Both the position numbers and the translations under genes were made by a program. A stretch of DNA of 48,132 bases from Prochlorococcus sp. AG-412-P08 (GTDB lineage Bacteria > Cyanobacteriota > Cyanobacteriia > PCC-6307 > Cyanobiaceae): the NCBI GenBank assembly GCA_003214695.1, contig QCLI01000009.1, positions 1 through 48,132 on the forward strand. Direction: 5' to 3'. The notes beneath the pieces were generated by a model. It was not told where the DNA came from, searched no databases, and saw only the letters and a program-made list of their open reading frames with translations. Shown one piece after another: positions 35,368-42,681 of the stretch. Each line of letters starts with the position of its first letter. The first letter of the stretch is position 1.

Positions 35368-36066
35368 ATGAAAGAAAGTCAGAAACAAGTTCTTCTTGAA
35401 ACTAACCAAAGTGGATACCTGGAGTTACAAAACATTTCTTATGGCTGGAAAATCGGGAAGAAGACATTAGATCAATGCAATTTATCTATTTCCAGTCCAG
35501 GTCTGTGGATGGTTGTTGGAAGTAATGGCAGTGGAAAAAGTACTTTATTTCGTTTAATTAGTGGCTTAATTAGCCCACAAGAAGGTAGATTCATTTGCTC
35601 TTTTCAGCCTGCATTGATGTTGCAAAACCCTGACCATCAGTTGCTTTTGCCAAGTTGTTCAAGTGATTTACTTTTAAGCCTCCCCCCTGACTTGGATTCT
35701 AGTCAAAGAGATGAACGAATAAATTCAGCCCTTACTCAAGTTGGCTTAGAGGATATGGCCGATAGACCAATTCATACTCTTAGTGGTGGTCAAAAACAAC
35801 GCCTTGCTCTTGCTGGGGCTTTAGCAAGTCAGGCAAATTTGCTTTTACTGGATGAACCTACGGCGCTACTAGATCCCATTAGTCAGAGATCAATTTTAGA
35901 AATTGTCCGCAAAATTACTAGAAAGTCTGATAAAGCACCAATTACTGCTCTCTGGATTACACACCGTCTCGAAGAGCTCACATTTTGTGATGCTGCTGCA
36001 ATTATGGAACAAGGGCGTCTGGGACAATGGTTCTCCGGAGAGGAGGTGATGAAGAAAATTATTTAA
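35368..36066 (+). CDS. ABC transporter ATP-binding protein (ECF/cobalt type-like)
   Basis: 232 residues, one complete ABC cassette. Walker A GSNGSGKST at 51-59, signature LSGGQKQR, Walker B LLLLDEPTALLDP, and switch His in WITHRLEE. The layout resembles energy-coupling-factor or cobalt/biotin type subunits, but no permease gene is nearby, so the substrate is open. The ATG at 35368 is chosen; an upstream start at 35305 would overlap UPF0367 by 59 bp in another frame. The tRNA-Asn gene follows by 43 bp. Confidence 0.88.
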   Translation: MKESQKQVLLETNQSGYLELQNISYGWKIGKKTLDQCNLSISSPGLWMVVGSNGSGKSTLFRLISGLISPQEGRFICSFQPALMLQNPDHQLLLPSCSSDLLLSLPPDLDSSQRDERINSALTQVGLEDMADRPIHTLSGGQKQRLALAGALASQANLLLLDEPTALLDPISQRSILEIVRKITRKSDKAPITALWITHRLEELTFCDAAAIMEQGRLGQWFSGEEVMKKII

Positions 36067-36109
36067 CTTGCGGTACGAGGGGTATCAAGGCTAGGTTCTG
36101 TTCATACTT

Positions 36110-36181
36110 TCCTCGGTAGCTCAGCGGTAGAGCGATCGGCTGTTAACCGATTGGTCGCAGGTTCGAATCCCGCCCGGGGAG
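36110..36181 (+). tRNA. tRNA-Asn (anticodon GTT)
   Basis: A 72-base cloverleaf read by eye. Acceptor TCCTCGG pairs with CCGGGGA (one G-T wobble), followed by discriminator G at 36181. The D arm is GCTC with GAGC. The anticodon stem ATCGG/CCGAT holds the loop CTGTTAA, giving anticodon GTT. The T arm carries TTCGAAT. No CCA is encoded. Its 3' terminal bases are repeated at 40671-40682, marking it as a likely integration target. Confidence 0.96.
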
Positions 36182-36185
36182 TTTT
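36174..36185. repeat. putative attachment-site core, tRNA copy
   Basis: CCGGGGAGTTTT spans the last eight bases of tRNA-Asn and four bases beyond. The same 12 bases in the same orientation occur at 40671-40682. This is what site-specific integration into a tRNA 3' end leaves behind: the tRNA is rebuilt at one side and a partial copy lies at the other. Twelve bases is short for such a core, so the reading is an inference supported by the flanking tandem repeats. Confidence 0.45.
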
Positions 36186-36200
36186 TTGACCCTCACAAGT

Positions 36201-36227
36201 CTTCCTGAGTGTTCAGGAGGATTTTTT
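36201..36227 (+). terminator. Rho-independent terminator after tRNA-Asn
   Basis: CTTCCTGA (36201-36208) pairs with TCAGGAGG (36213-36220) around a GTGT loop, with one T-G wobble, and is followed by A and six T. It lies 20 bp after the tRNA 3' end and fits transcription end of the tRNA. Confidence 0.75.
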
Positions 36228-36298
36228 GGCGTAATGACTGAGAACTAAGCGAAAAGAATCGTTTACCAGATTTAATGTTAGGTCAGAAACGCCACAAA

Positions 36299-36320
36299 TA
36301 TGTTGGTGATATGTTGGGGA
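36299..36320. repeat. tandem pair of 11-bp units, left copy
   Basis: Units TATGTTGGTGA and TATGTTGGGGA lie head to tail with an 11-bp period, about one helix turn. The same arrangement recurs at 40574-40595. Placed 113 bp inside the left att-like core, it could be a recombinase arm-type binding site, by analogy with tyrosine-recombinase systems. The protein that would bind it is not encoded here. Confidence 0.5.
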
Positions 36321-36791
36321 TTTTTAGAGATGCGTTGGGAAGGATCAAGCAACTTTAGGGCAGTAAACAATCTGAAGTTCTCTCTTTTGAATCCACCTAA
36401 TTACATTTCTTGTGAAGGTGGTCACCTTGTGGAATGAGACGCTGATGAAAGGACAAGGTCAAAAGAGTCAAGCAAGACTTTGTAGCGGCATAGGTGAAGT
36501 ACTGACAGGTCCTACAAGCCAGACTGGTTCTTGTCTATTTTAGGTCTTCTTCGCTGAAGTATTGCCACTCTTCGGATTCATCTAAAACCTCCACGGGTGC
36601 CAATGATCTTGATCTTTTAGACTATCTAATGATTCTTCTTTAATAGTATATCTGCACTACTAGAAGAGGGGTGGTTTGGTCAAGTTCAATTTAGTTTCCT
36701 AAATTAGTGGGGAGAGAGTTGGTTTCTAAAAAGATTTAGTGGGAGTTGGACTGATAATTAATATTGATTTACCATTCTTACTCTTTACTTT

Positions 36792-37616
36792 TCAAGTGTT
36801 CGGATAGGAACTTGAATAACGAAGAAACTCATTGTCATAAATTCTGAGCAGAGGTCGCCTGCCTGTTTTAACCCATGATTTCGCAGGGTCAAACTCCGCA
36901 ACGATGTTACCTACATAAAGGTCATTCAGATCAACTGGATGAATCATATTAATTGTATTTTTCTTATAGCAAAAAACATTTATCTCGGATGCATCCATTC
37001 CTGGAGAGCATAGAAAAGCATATATCCAAAAGATATTGTGAATTGCCGTAACCACTTTTGTAGTACCTCCATAAAATACATAACTAAGATCATCATCAAC
37101 AATCGTAGGAGAGTTAAATGTTAATGAAGTAGATAAATTAATGAATCTAGTATTTAACTTTCTGAGACCTTTGAGAGCATTTTTCCAATCAGAGTATTGA
37201 GTTATAAGATTAAATCCTAATAAAAGGTCACGTTTACCAAAATCAATTGATTTTGATGGAGAAAGAACATCTCCAACTATAAATGAGGCATTGTTGCTTT
37301 TGAAATAACGATTAGCGCTATCAATCATTTGATGATCTATATCAACTCCTAGATAATTGTAATTTGATGAATTCATGCAAAAGTCAACCAAGACTTTACT
37401 AATTGCACCAGTACCACACCCAGCATCAATTACAGAATTAAATTTACCTTTTAAAAAATTTAAACTTTGCTGTTCTGATCTATAGAGAGTATCAAAAGTT
37501 GCTCTAAAAGTAGGCTTCTTATTGGCTTCAATATTTTCTTTTGAATAATTAAATTTTAAATAGCCACTTACATGATCTGAATTTTTATACATCTTAGAAA
37601 GTTTTTCTGATTCCAT
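36792..37616 (-). CDS. class I SAM-dependent methyltransferase
   Basis: 274 residues from ATG 37616; an earlier start at 37694 would add a 26-residue hydrophobic extension without family support. Motif I SVIDAGCGTGAISKVLVDF lies near 60-80, motif II is LGVDIDHQMIDSA, and a motif-IV-like IDFGKRDLLLGFNLITQYSD follows. The C-terminal half is unlike well-known families. The substrate is unknown. It sits alone in the island beside tRNA-Asn and is divergent from the putative glycan transferase, so it may methylate the same surface product. It is A+T-rich like the rest of the island. Confidence 0.82.
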   Translation of the reverse strand: MESEKLSKMYKNSDHVSGYLKFNYSKENIEANKKPTFRATFDTLYRSEQQSLNFLKGKFNSVIDAGCGTGAISKVLVDFCMNSSNYNYLGVDIDHQMIDSANRYFKSNNASFIVGDVLSPSKSIDFGKRDLLLGFNLITQYSDWKNALKGLRKLNTRFINLSTSLTFNSPTIVDDDLSYVFYGGTTKVVTAIHNIFWIYAFLCSPGMDASEINVFCYKKNTINMIHPVDLNDLYVGNIVAEFDPAKSWVKTGRRPLLRIYDNEFLRYSSSYPNT

Positions 37617-38165
37617 ACCAATAAAAATTAATTTTAAAATTGTAAACGATAATGGGTATTTGACCGATTGCAAGCAATAATTCTCAATTATCATCTGGAC
37701 TGATCAGTTGAAGCAAAGTGTAGTTGACTATCTTCGTCACATCTTGACCTAATAGAGGCTTAGACTCTTTTCTAGAGTGTCCGATTGTAGTACCGGCAAA
37801 GGAACTAATTAGGTAACGATGTAAAACATATGATATTAACTTTTAGACAAAAGATTTTAAACTCATTATCTATTATTAATTGAGGATAAGTACTAGTCAT
37901 ATCAATAGATCTGATGGCATAAAGTGCACCTGTATTTTTTCTGTATTACAGGTTGGGAGAGATTTTGCTTGTCCACTTGATCTGTATTCCATCTGCATTG
38001 TAACTCTTATTCACCCCAGTCCAGTCATCACAATGCTTTTACAAGTCTGGATATTCCATTTGATTTCATTTTGATAAACCTGCAGATGGTACCTAAACCT
38101 CATATTTTGGATAGCTTTATTATTAAGTCAGTCTCTACTGAAGAAAAGATTTGGTAGGAGTAAGC

Positions 38166-38333
38166 ATGCCTTCTCCTTTAAAGAGCTCTTTTGATGGTAA
38201 TTTGAATATTAATCTGAAACGGAGTAATCAGACCATGTTAAAATTATCTTTGAGAATATATGCTAAAAAAGCAATAAAATTAAAACGTACCTCTATTGGT
38301 TACCATTATATGATTTATTCAAGTTATTGTTAG
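38166..38333 (+). CDS. possible small basic peptide, 55 aa
   Basis: An AGGAG (38156-38160) stands 5 bp before the ATG. The peptide is rich in Lys, Ser and Ile (begins MPSPLKSSFDGN, ends MIYSSYC) and has no family match known to me. Its stop codon lies inside a hairpin that precedes the next gene by a few bases, so it could act as a leader frame. It may also be chance. Confidence 0.25.
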   Translation: MPSPLKSSFDGNLNINLKRSNQTMLKLSLRIYAKKAIKLKRTSIGYHYMIYSSYC

Positions 38334-38339
38334 ACAATA
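38325..38339 (+). promoter_or_regulatory. hairpin immediately before the glycan-transferase start
   Basis: TATTGT (38325-38330) and ACAATA (38334-38339) form a 6-bp stem with a TAG loop, ending 3 bp before the ATG at 38343. No Shine-Dalgarno sequence is visible. It could be an operator palindrome or an mRNA structure limiting ribosome entry. Confidence 0.3.
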
Positions 38340-38342
38340 GAC

Positions 38343-40151
38343 ATGGTAACTAAAGATTCTAAATATTTATTTCTTGGATCTGAAAAATTTAAGAATTTGA
38401 TCAAGAAAGAAATCATGAGGACTTGCCTTGATGATAACGATCAATACCAAATAATTAATAAATTAGATCAATCTGATATAGCTTACCCTTGGCCTAACAA
38501 GTCTTCTGACCTCAGATTCATTAACTTTTCAAAAGAGAATACGTCTTTTATAGAAGATCTTGCACTTAAAATTTGCAATGAACTAAAAACATATCCTATC
38601 TTTGAAAGAACTAAAAATGAGATTGATCAATTCTATCAAAGCATATATTATATATTATCTATATCAGTAGATAGATTCTTTTATTCAAAGCAACTGGAAT
38701 TATCGAAAAAAATTATACTTGCTCCTAATATAGTAAAAAAGAAAAGACCATTTTCGACTATAGATATAAATCTAATAGATTCAACTGATGAGTTTAATTC
38801 ATTTATGTTGATAAAATGTATCAAGTCTTTGTCACTAAAAAATGAAATAAAGTTTATAGAAATTAAATCTCCTAAATTCAGAATATTAGAAGGCACAAGT
38901 TATAAACCCAAAATAAATACGAATATATTGAATAGAGTTACGAACTTAAAACGATATATTAATAAAATAACAAAAATCAGGAAAGCCCGCGAAAAAATCT
39001 ATCTTGCAGATAATTGCCTTTCTTTTCAAGAGTATATTCAATATTTTGGAAGATACGAGTTTCTTGATTTTGATGTTGCTTGGTCTAGGTTAATTAACGA
39101 ATATAATAATGATATAGGAGTTTGTAAAGAACCTTTTAGAGGTCAGACATTAGATGATTCTAGTGAATTAGAAATGTATTTAAAAGATATTATAAACGAG
39201 TTATTACCTTTTGCATTCATAAAAGCGAATAAATATATTCAAGATATCGTTCAAAAAACAGATGGAAGTCCTATCTTAAGTTGCACAGCATATTTTTATA
39301 ATGATTGTTTAAACTCTGTTCTTGGGCAACGTAATGGCAGAAAAAATTATTTAATAGATCATGGAGGTGGCTGCTTTGCTAAAACATATTATTTTGGCCA
39401 GTTTAAATATAGTAAAGCAATATGTGTAAGCCCTTCAAGTATAGTTTCAGATAAAGTTCATCTTAACAAGCCAATTTATATAAGAGCAGTAAATCCACTA
39501 ATTAATTTGGATAGTCTTAATAAATTTTTTCAATATAAAATAGATATAAAGAGAAAAAATCTATTTAATAAGAAACCAATAGCATTAGTAGTTCCAAAAG
39601 TACTAAATTACTACAATCGGCAAATCGTTCCTGGACCTATGGGATATAAAGAACAATTAATTAATTTTGAATCAACAACGCGTTTAATTCAGAAATTGCT
39701 TGCTAAGGGTTATTTTGTTGTTCTTAAAACTAGTGGTAATTTTACTCAAATGATCAAAGAATCTTTTGCCATATATTCAAATATCTACAATAAATGCTAT
39801 TTCTTAGAAAATTCAATAAATTTAGTAGATGCATTTAATCTCGCCGATATAGTTTTTATTACTTATCCTTGCACTACTTTAGCTCAAGCTATATATACTA
39901 AAAAGTTAGCCGTATTAGCAACACCAATAGATCTATGGCTAGTAAATAAAAACATGTACCCATTAATTAATAATCTTATAAAAGTAGGTGCATATATTAA
40001 TACTTCTGAAAATATAGACTTTACAATTTTAGAATATCAAGAATATAAAGCTTTATTTAAAACAACTATAGTAAGAAAATATATTTCGATGATTTATGAT
40101 TTAGCATTTTCATATAAACAAATTAATTCAACTAAGTATATTTCTGGTTAA
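38343..40151 (+). CDS. putative surface-glycan transferase (GT-B-like, possibly LIC12162-like)
   Basis: 602 residues, not firmly recognised. The N terminus reads KYLFLGSEKFKN; a helical, Lys/Ile-rich middle follows. At about 335-360 an HGGG motif stands after ILSCTAYFYND (YLIDHGGGCFAKTYYFG). The C-terminal half has a GT-B-like ending: VLKTSGNFTQMIKES, then NLADIVFITYPCTTLAQAIY, as in polymer and capsule transferases. The order cell-exposed helix, S/T-x-A-Y-F, H-G-G, and the length of about 600 recall the LIC12162 family of putative carbohydrate transferases (TIGR04331). Strong use of ATA, AAA and TTA codons and high A+T mark it as unlike its core neighbours, suggesting transfer. No SD seen. 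Confidence 0.6.
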   Translation: MVTKDSKYLFLGSEKFKNLIKKEIMRTCLDDNDQYQIINKLDQSDIAYPWPNKSSDLRFINFSKENTSFIEDLALKICNELKTYPIFERTKNEIDQFYQSIYYILSISVDRFFYSKQLELSKKIILAPNIVKKKRPFSTIDINLIDSTDEFNSFMLIKCIKSLSLKNEIKFIEIKSPKFRILEGTSYKPKINTNILNRVTNLKRYINKITKIRKAREKIYLADNCLSFQEYIQYFGRYEFLDFDVAWSRLINEYNNDIGVCKEPFRGQTLDDSSELEMYLKDIINELLPFAFIKANKYIQDIVQKTDGSPILSCTAYFYNDCLNSVLGQRNGRKNYLIDHGGGCFAKTYYFGQFKYSKAICVSPSSIVSDKVHLNKPIYIRAVNPLINLDSLNKFFQYKIDIKRKNLFNKKPIALVVPKVLNYYNRQIVPGPMGYKEQLINFESTTRLIQKLLAKGYFVVLKTSGNFTQMIKESFAIYSNIYNKCYFLENSINLVDAFNLADIVFITYPCTTLAQAIYTKKLAVLATPIDLWLVNKNMYPLINNLIKVGAYINTSENIDFTILEYQEYKALFKTTIVRKYISMIYDLAFSYKQINSTKYISG

Positions 40152-40416
40152 GCCGTCGTTAATTAAATAGCCATTTTCTAATTAGATAATTTTGCTACAA
40201 TTCCTAATTGTGTTAATTCTATGTACAATAATTAATACAGTGATGTCTCTGCTTCTACAATAGATACTCTAATAAGATTCGTTATATAACGTTTAACTTT
40301 AGTTGGGTTCTCTTGATACAGAAAGAGAATCTCCTCTCTTGCTTTGTCAGTTATTTCTCCTCCTAATCTGTATATCTATTTTTATTTAGGTCTTTTAATG
40401 ACGTTCTGTCCTTCAC

Positions 40417-40552
40417 ACTATAAGGATACTTTGGACGTGTCAGTTATCCTTACTATAAGGAAAATTTAGGGGCATCATTTTGTGATAATAAAGCAGATTA
40501 AAATTGATAGATTACTACACTATAGGAACAATTTAGACGGGCCAGTTGGATA
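40417..40552. repeat. three degenerate direct repeats (ACTATAAGGA-type)
   Basis: Copies begin at 40417 (ACTATAAGGATACTTTGGAC), 40452 (ACTATAAGGAAAATTTAGG) and 40519 (ACTATAGGAACAATTTAGAC). Copies one and three also share the following CAGTT segment. Spacings are 35 and 67 bp. They lie just inside the right end of the island. They may be binding sites or a decayed repeat. Confidence 0.4.
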
Positions 40553-40573
40553 CATTTTAGAGACTCGTTGTGA

Positions 40574-40595
40574 TGTGTTGGGGATATGTTGGGGA
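40574..40595. repeat. tandem pair of 11-bp units, right copy
   Basis: Units TGTGTTGGGGA and TATGTTGGGGA lie head to tail, with the same period and orientation as the pair at 36299-36320 (second unit identical). It lies 75 bp inside the right att-like core. The symmetric placement of both pairs relative to the cores supports an integrative-element end. Confidence 0.5.
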
Positions 40596-40670
40596 GTATT
40601 CGTTCATCTACTTATTTCTTTCTCTCATCACGCTTCACTGCTGGTAAGAACTGGTAAACCCTGATTTCTT

Positions 40671-40682
40671 CCGGGGAGTTTT
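40671..40682. repeat. putative attachment-site core, distal copy
   Basis: CCGGGGAGTTTT, identical to the tRNA-Asn 3' end and its first downstream bases at 36174-36185. No further similarity extends on either side beyond chance. It defines a 4.5-kb segment between the two copies. Confidence 0.45.
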
Positions 40683-40910
40683 CTTCGTTACGGCTGATCC
40701 AATAGAGAATCTGAAGAAATTCTAAAAACTGAAAACGCTATGAAATGCTTGTAGGGTTCTATAACCCTTTGATGAAGGCGGATCTCAGGAATTTTATGAT
40801 TTTTCTTTTGATTTACCAATTCTGCAGTAAGTTTTAAATTTTGAGAGAATCGTACCAATTCAGACCATGCAGTAAATTGTTGTCTGTTTTCCTAATCTGA
40901 GCTCGATCTA

Positions 40911-41708
40911 ATGAAGCCTTGCATTCTGTTAATTGAAGATGACAAGGACATGCGGGAGTTGGTTTCAGGGCATCTTGAACATACTGGTTTCGATGTTCAG
41001 CGCGCGGATGATGGCATTAAAGGGCAAGCTTTGGCTCTGCAATATAAGCCAGATCTCATCCTTTTAGATCTTATGCTTCCTAGTGTAGATGGTCTAACTC
41101 TTTGTCAACGTCTCAGAAGAGATGAAAGAACGGCTTCTATTCCCATTCTTATGATTACAGCTTTGGGAGCAACAAAGGATAAGGTTACTGGATTTAATTC
41201 AGGGGCTGACGACTATTTAACTAAGCCATTTGATTTGGAAGAATTACATGTTCGAATTAAAGCATTGCTTAGGAGAACGAATCGTGCTCCTTTAGGCAGC
41301 ACTGGCCATCCAGAAATTCTTAATTATGGACCATTGACATTGGTCCCTGAAAGATTTGAAGCAATTTGGTTTGATAAACCCGTTCGATTAACTCATTTAG
41401 AATTTGAGTTGTTGCACTGTCTTCTTCAAAGGCATGGCCAAACTGTTGCTCCATCTTTAATTTTGAAAGAAGTTTGGGGGTATGAGCCTGATGATGATAT
41501 CGAGACTATTCGTGTTCATGTTCGTCATTTGAGAACAAAACTTGAACCAGAACCCCGTAAACCTATATTTATTAAAACTGTGTATGGAGCAGGCTATTGC
41601 TTGGAGCTACCTAAAGGTGATCAAATTAATGTAGCTAAGGAGTTGATTTTAAAGACATCGCAGGAAGGCAATACTTCTACATCCTTTATTGATAAAGTAA
41701 ATAGCTAA
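40911..41708 (+). CDS. rpaA: response regulator RpaA
   Basis: 265 residues. OmpR-type regulator: receiver domain with Asp10-Asp11, phospho-acceptor Asp53 (ILLDLMLP) and Lys in LTKPF, then a winged-helix DNA-binding domain (about 130-235) with [11 protein letters not shown]. The stretches [20 protein letters not shown] and [19 protein letters not shown] are those of RpaA, the circadian output regulator phosphorylated through SasA in Synechococcus. A short polar tail is added at the C terminus. It is convergent with holB (3-bp gap). Confidence 0.92.
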   Translation: MKPCILLIEDDKDMRELVSGHLEHTGFDVQRADDGIKGQALALQYKPDLILLDLMLPSVDGLTLCQRLRRDERTASIPILMITALGATKDKVTGFNSGADDYLTKPFDLEELHVRIKALLRRTNRAPLGSTGHPEILNYGPLTLVPERFEAIWFDKPVRLTHLEFELLHCLLQRHGQTVAPSLILKEVWGYEPDDDIETIRVHVRHLRTKLEPEPRKPIFIKTVYGAGYCLELPKGDQINVAKELILKTSQEGNTSTSFIDKVNS

Positions 41709-41711
41709 TGA

Positions 41712-42677
41712 TTATTGACTAATAATTTCTATCAGTGCAATCTCCCAGGCAATTCTTTGGTTAATGTAAGATTTTAGCTGTATTTTTAACTTTTCTAATC
41801 TTTTTATTATTATTATATCAATTTTTGTTTTCAAATAATATTGCTGCATCCAATCGATGAGAAATATTTGTTGCTCATGGCTAAGATTATCTGCAATATT
41901 CTTTGCTAATCCTAAAGCCCCTAATGGTTCTTTTGGAAGACTTTTAACATCGGACCATATGCTATCTGGGATTTCTTCTAAATTCTTGAGTATTTTTTCT
42001 AATTGAGCAGGAGAGCCATTAGAAAGTTCAAGCAACTCTCTTTGGTTAGTGATAATAGTTTCACTTATTTTATATTGACTTAGATTATTTTTTAGGAGTT
42101 CATTATTTAAGGGTTTAAAAGGAATTATCTGACAACGAGATTTAATTGTAGATAGTAATTTATCAGGTCTAGAGGAGATTAATATTAATAGTCCGTTAAT
42201 TGGTTCTTCCAATGTTTTTAGAAGAGCATTTGATGCTGCTTCATTTATTGTCTCTACATCTTCCAACAAGGCCATGCTTAATTTACCTTCAATTGGCTTT
42301 TTGTTTAAGAAATTTTTAAGGCTTTTTATTTGCTCTAGACGTATCTGAGGCAATGCATTGCTTTGATAGTTTTCATTCTCATAAATAGACTGATTAATCA
42401 ACTTACCTTGATATAAGTAAGTTGGTTCTATTTGAAAGCAATCAGGGTGATTCCCTTGCTCGATACGATTCCGTATATTTCTTTTATTTGAATTTAGTGA
42501 TTCCTTATTTAAAATACCTTCTAAAAAACGGAAAGCGATTTTTTTTTGACCAATTCCTTTTGGACCTGTAAATAAATATGCTGGGGCTATATGGTTTTTT
42601 CTAATTGAAGCAGATAAGATTTGAGTTGCTAGATTCTGATAGCTAAATTCCTCAAAAAGATTTGCATCGGAATTCAT
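41712..42677 (-). CDS. holB: DNA polymerase III delta-prime subunit
   Basis: 321 residues. Clamp-loader subunit with an AAA+ fold: NHIAPAYLFTGPKGIGQKK at the P-loop-like position, EDVETINEAASNALLKTLEE, and the sensor region ILISSRPDKLLSTIKSRCQ with the SRC motif. The zinc-binding Cys cluster of other clamp-loader subunits is missing; in cyanobacterial HolB this is common. It starts 4 bp after the tmk stop, forming one unit with tmk and the metal ATPase. Confidence 0.92.
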   Translation of the reverse strand: MNSDANLFEEFSYQNLATQILSASIRKNHIAPAYLFTGPKGIGQKKIAFRFLEGILNKESLNSNKRNIRNRIEQGNHPDCFQIEPTYLYQGKLINQSIYENENYQSNALPQIRLEQIKSLKNFLNKKPIEGKLSMALLEDVETINEAASNALLKTLEEPINGLLILISSRPDKLLSTIKSRCQIIPFKPLNNELLKNNLSQYKISETIITNQRELLELSNGSPAQLEKILKNLEEIPDSIWSDVKSLPKEPLGALGLAKNIADNLSHEQQIFLIDWMQQYYLKTKIDIIIIKRLEKLKIQLKSYINQRIAWEIALIEIISQ

Positions 42678-42681
42678 TGCA

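Larger units (their letters stand above)
36182..36791. other. gene-poor left end of the tRNA-Asn island, 610 bp
   Basis: After the tRNA there is a terminator-like hairpin (36201-36227), then a tandem 11-bp repeat (36299-36320). Two short open frames look partly protein-like: 36445-36543 plus (32 residues, contains GIGEVLTGPTSQTGS) and 36535-36603 minus (22 residues, ends EEWQYFSEEDLK). Neither has a convincing ribosome-binding site; they may be remnants of lost genes. No integrase frame is visible. Confidence 0.5.
37617..38342. other. island intergenic region between two divergent genes, 726 bp
   Basis: Contains no strong gene. Two hairpins are visible: ACTCT/AGAGT at 37764-37778 and ACCTGTA/TACAGGT at 37928-37953. 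A small open frame with a Shine-Dalgarno match occurs at 38166-38333, listed separately. Other frames in the stretch, such as 37880-38074, have no protein character. The length is unusual for this compact genome. Confidence 0.5.
40152..40910. other. gene-poor right end of the island and rpaA upstream region, 759 bp
   Basis: Holds three degenerate copies of an ACTATAaGGA motif (40417-40552), a tandem 11-bp repeat pair (40574-40595), the second att-like core (40671-40682), and a short hairpin AGGGTT/AACCCT (40753-40768). Past the core the sequence is presumably the original upstream region of rpaA. The open frame at 40482-40664 runs through the repeats and is not a convincing gene. Confidence 0.5.

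Noticed and set aside
37880-38074. 64-codon plus-strand frame in the island gap
   Set aside because: Odd composition (Cys, Ile, His-rich), no start signal, spans the hairpin at 37928-37953; likely chance.
40482-40664. 60-codon plus-strand frame with a GTG start at the right island end
   Set aside because: It runs straight through the repeats and has no protein-like pattern or ribosome-binding site.
40753-40768. AGGGTT/AACCCT hairpin as a terminator
   Set aside because: Only 6 bp and followed by just two T after the stem; no gene upstream on the same strand within 600 bp needs it.
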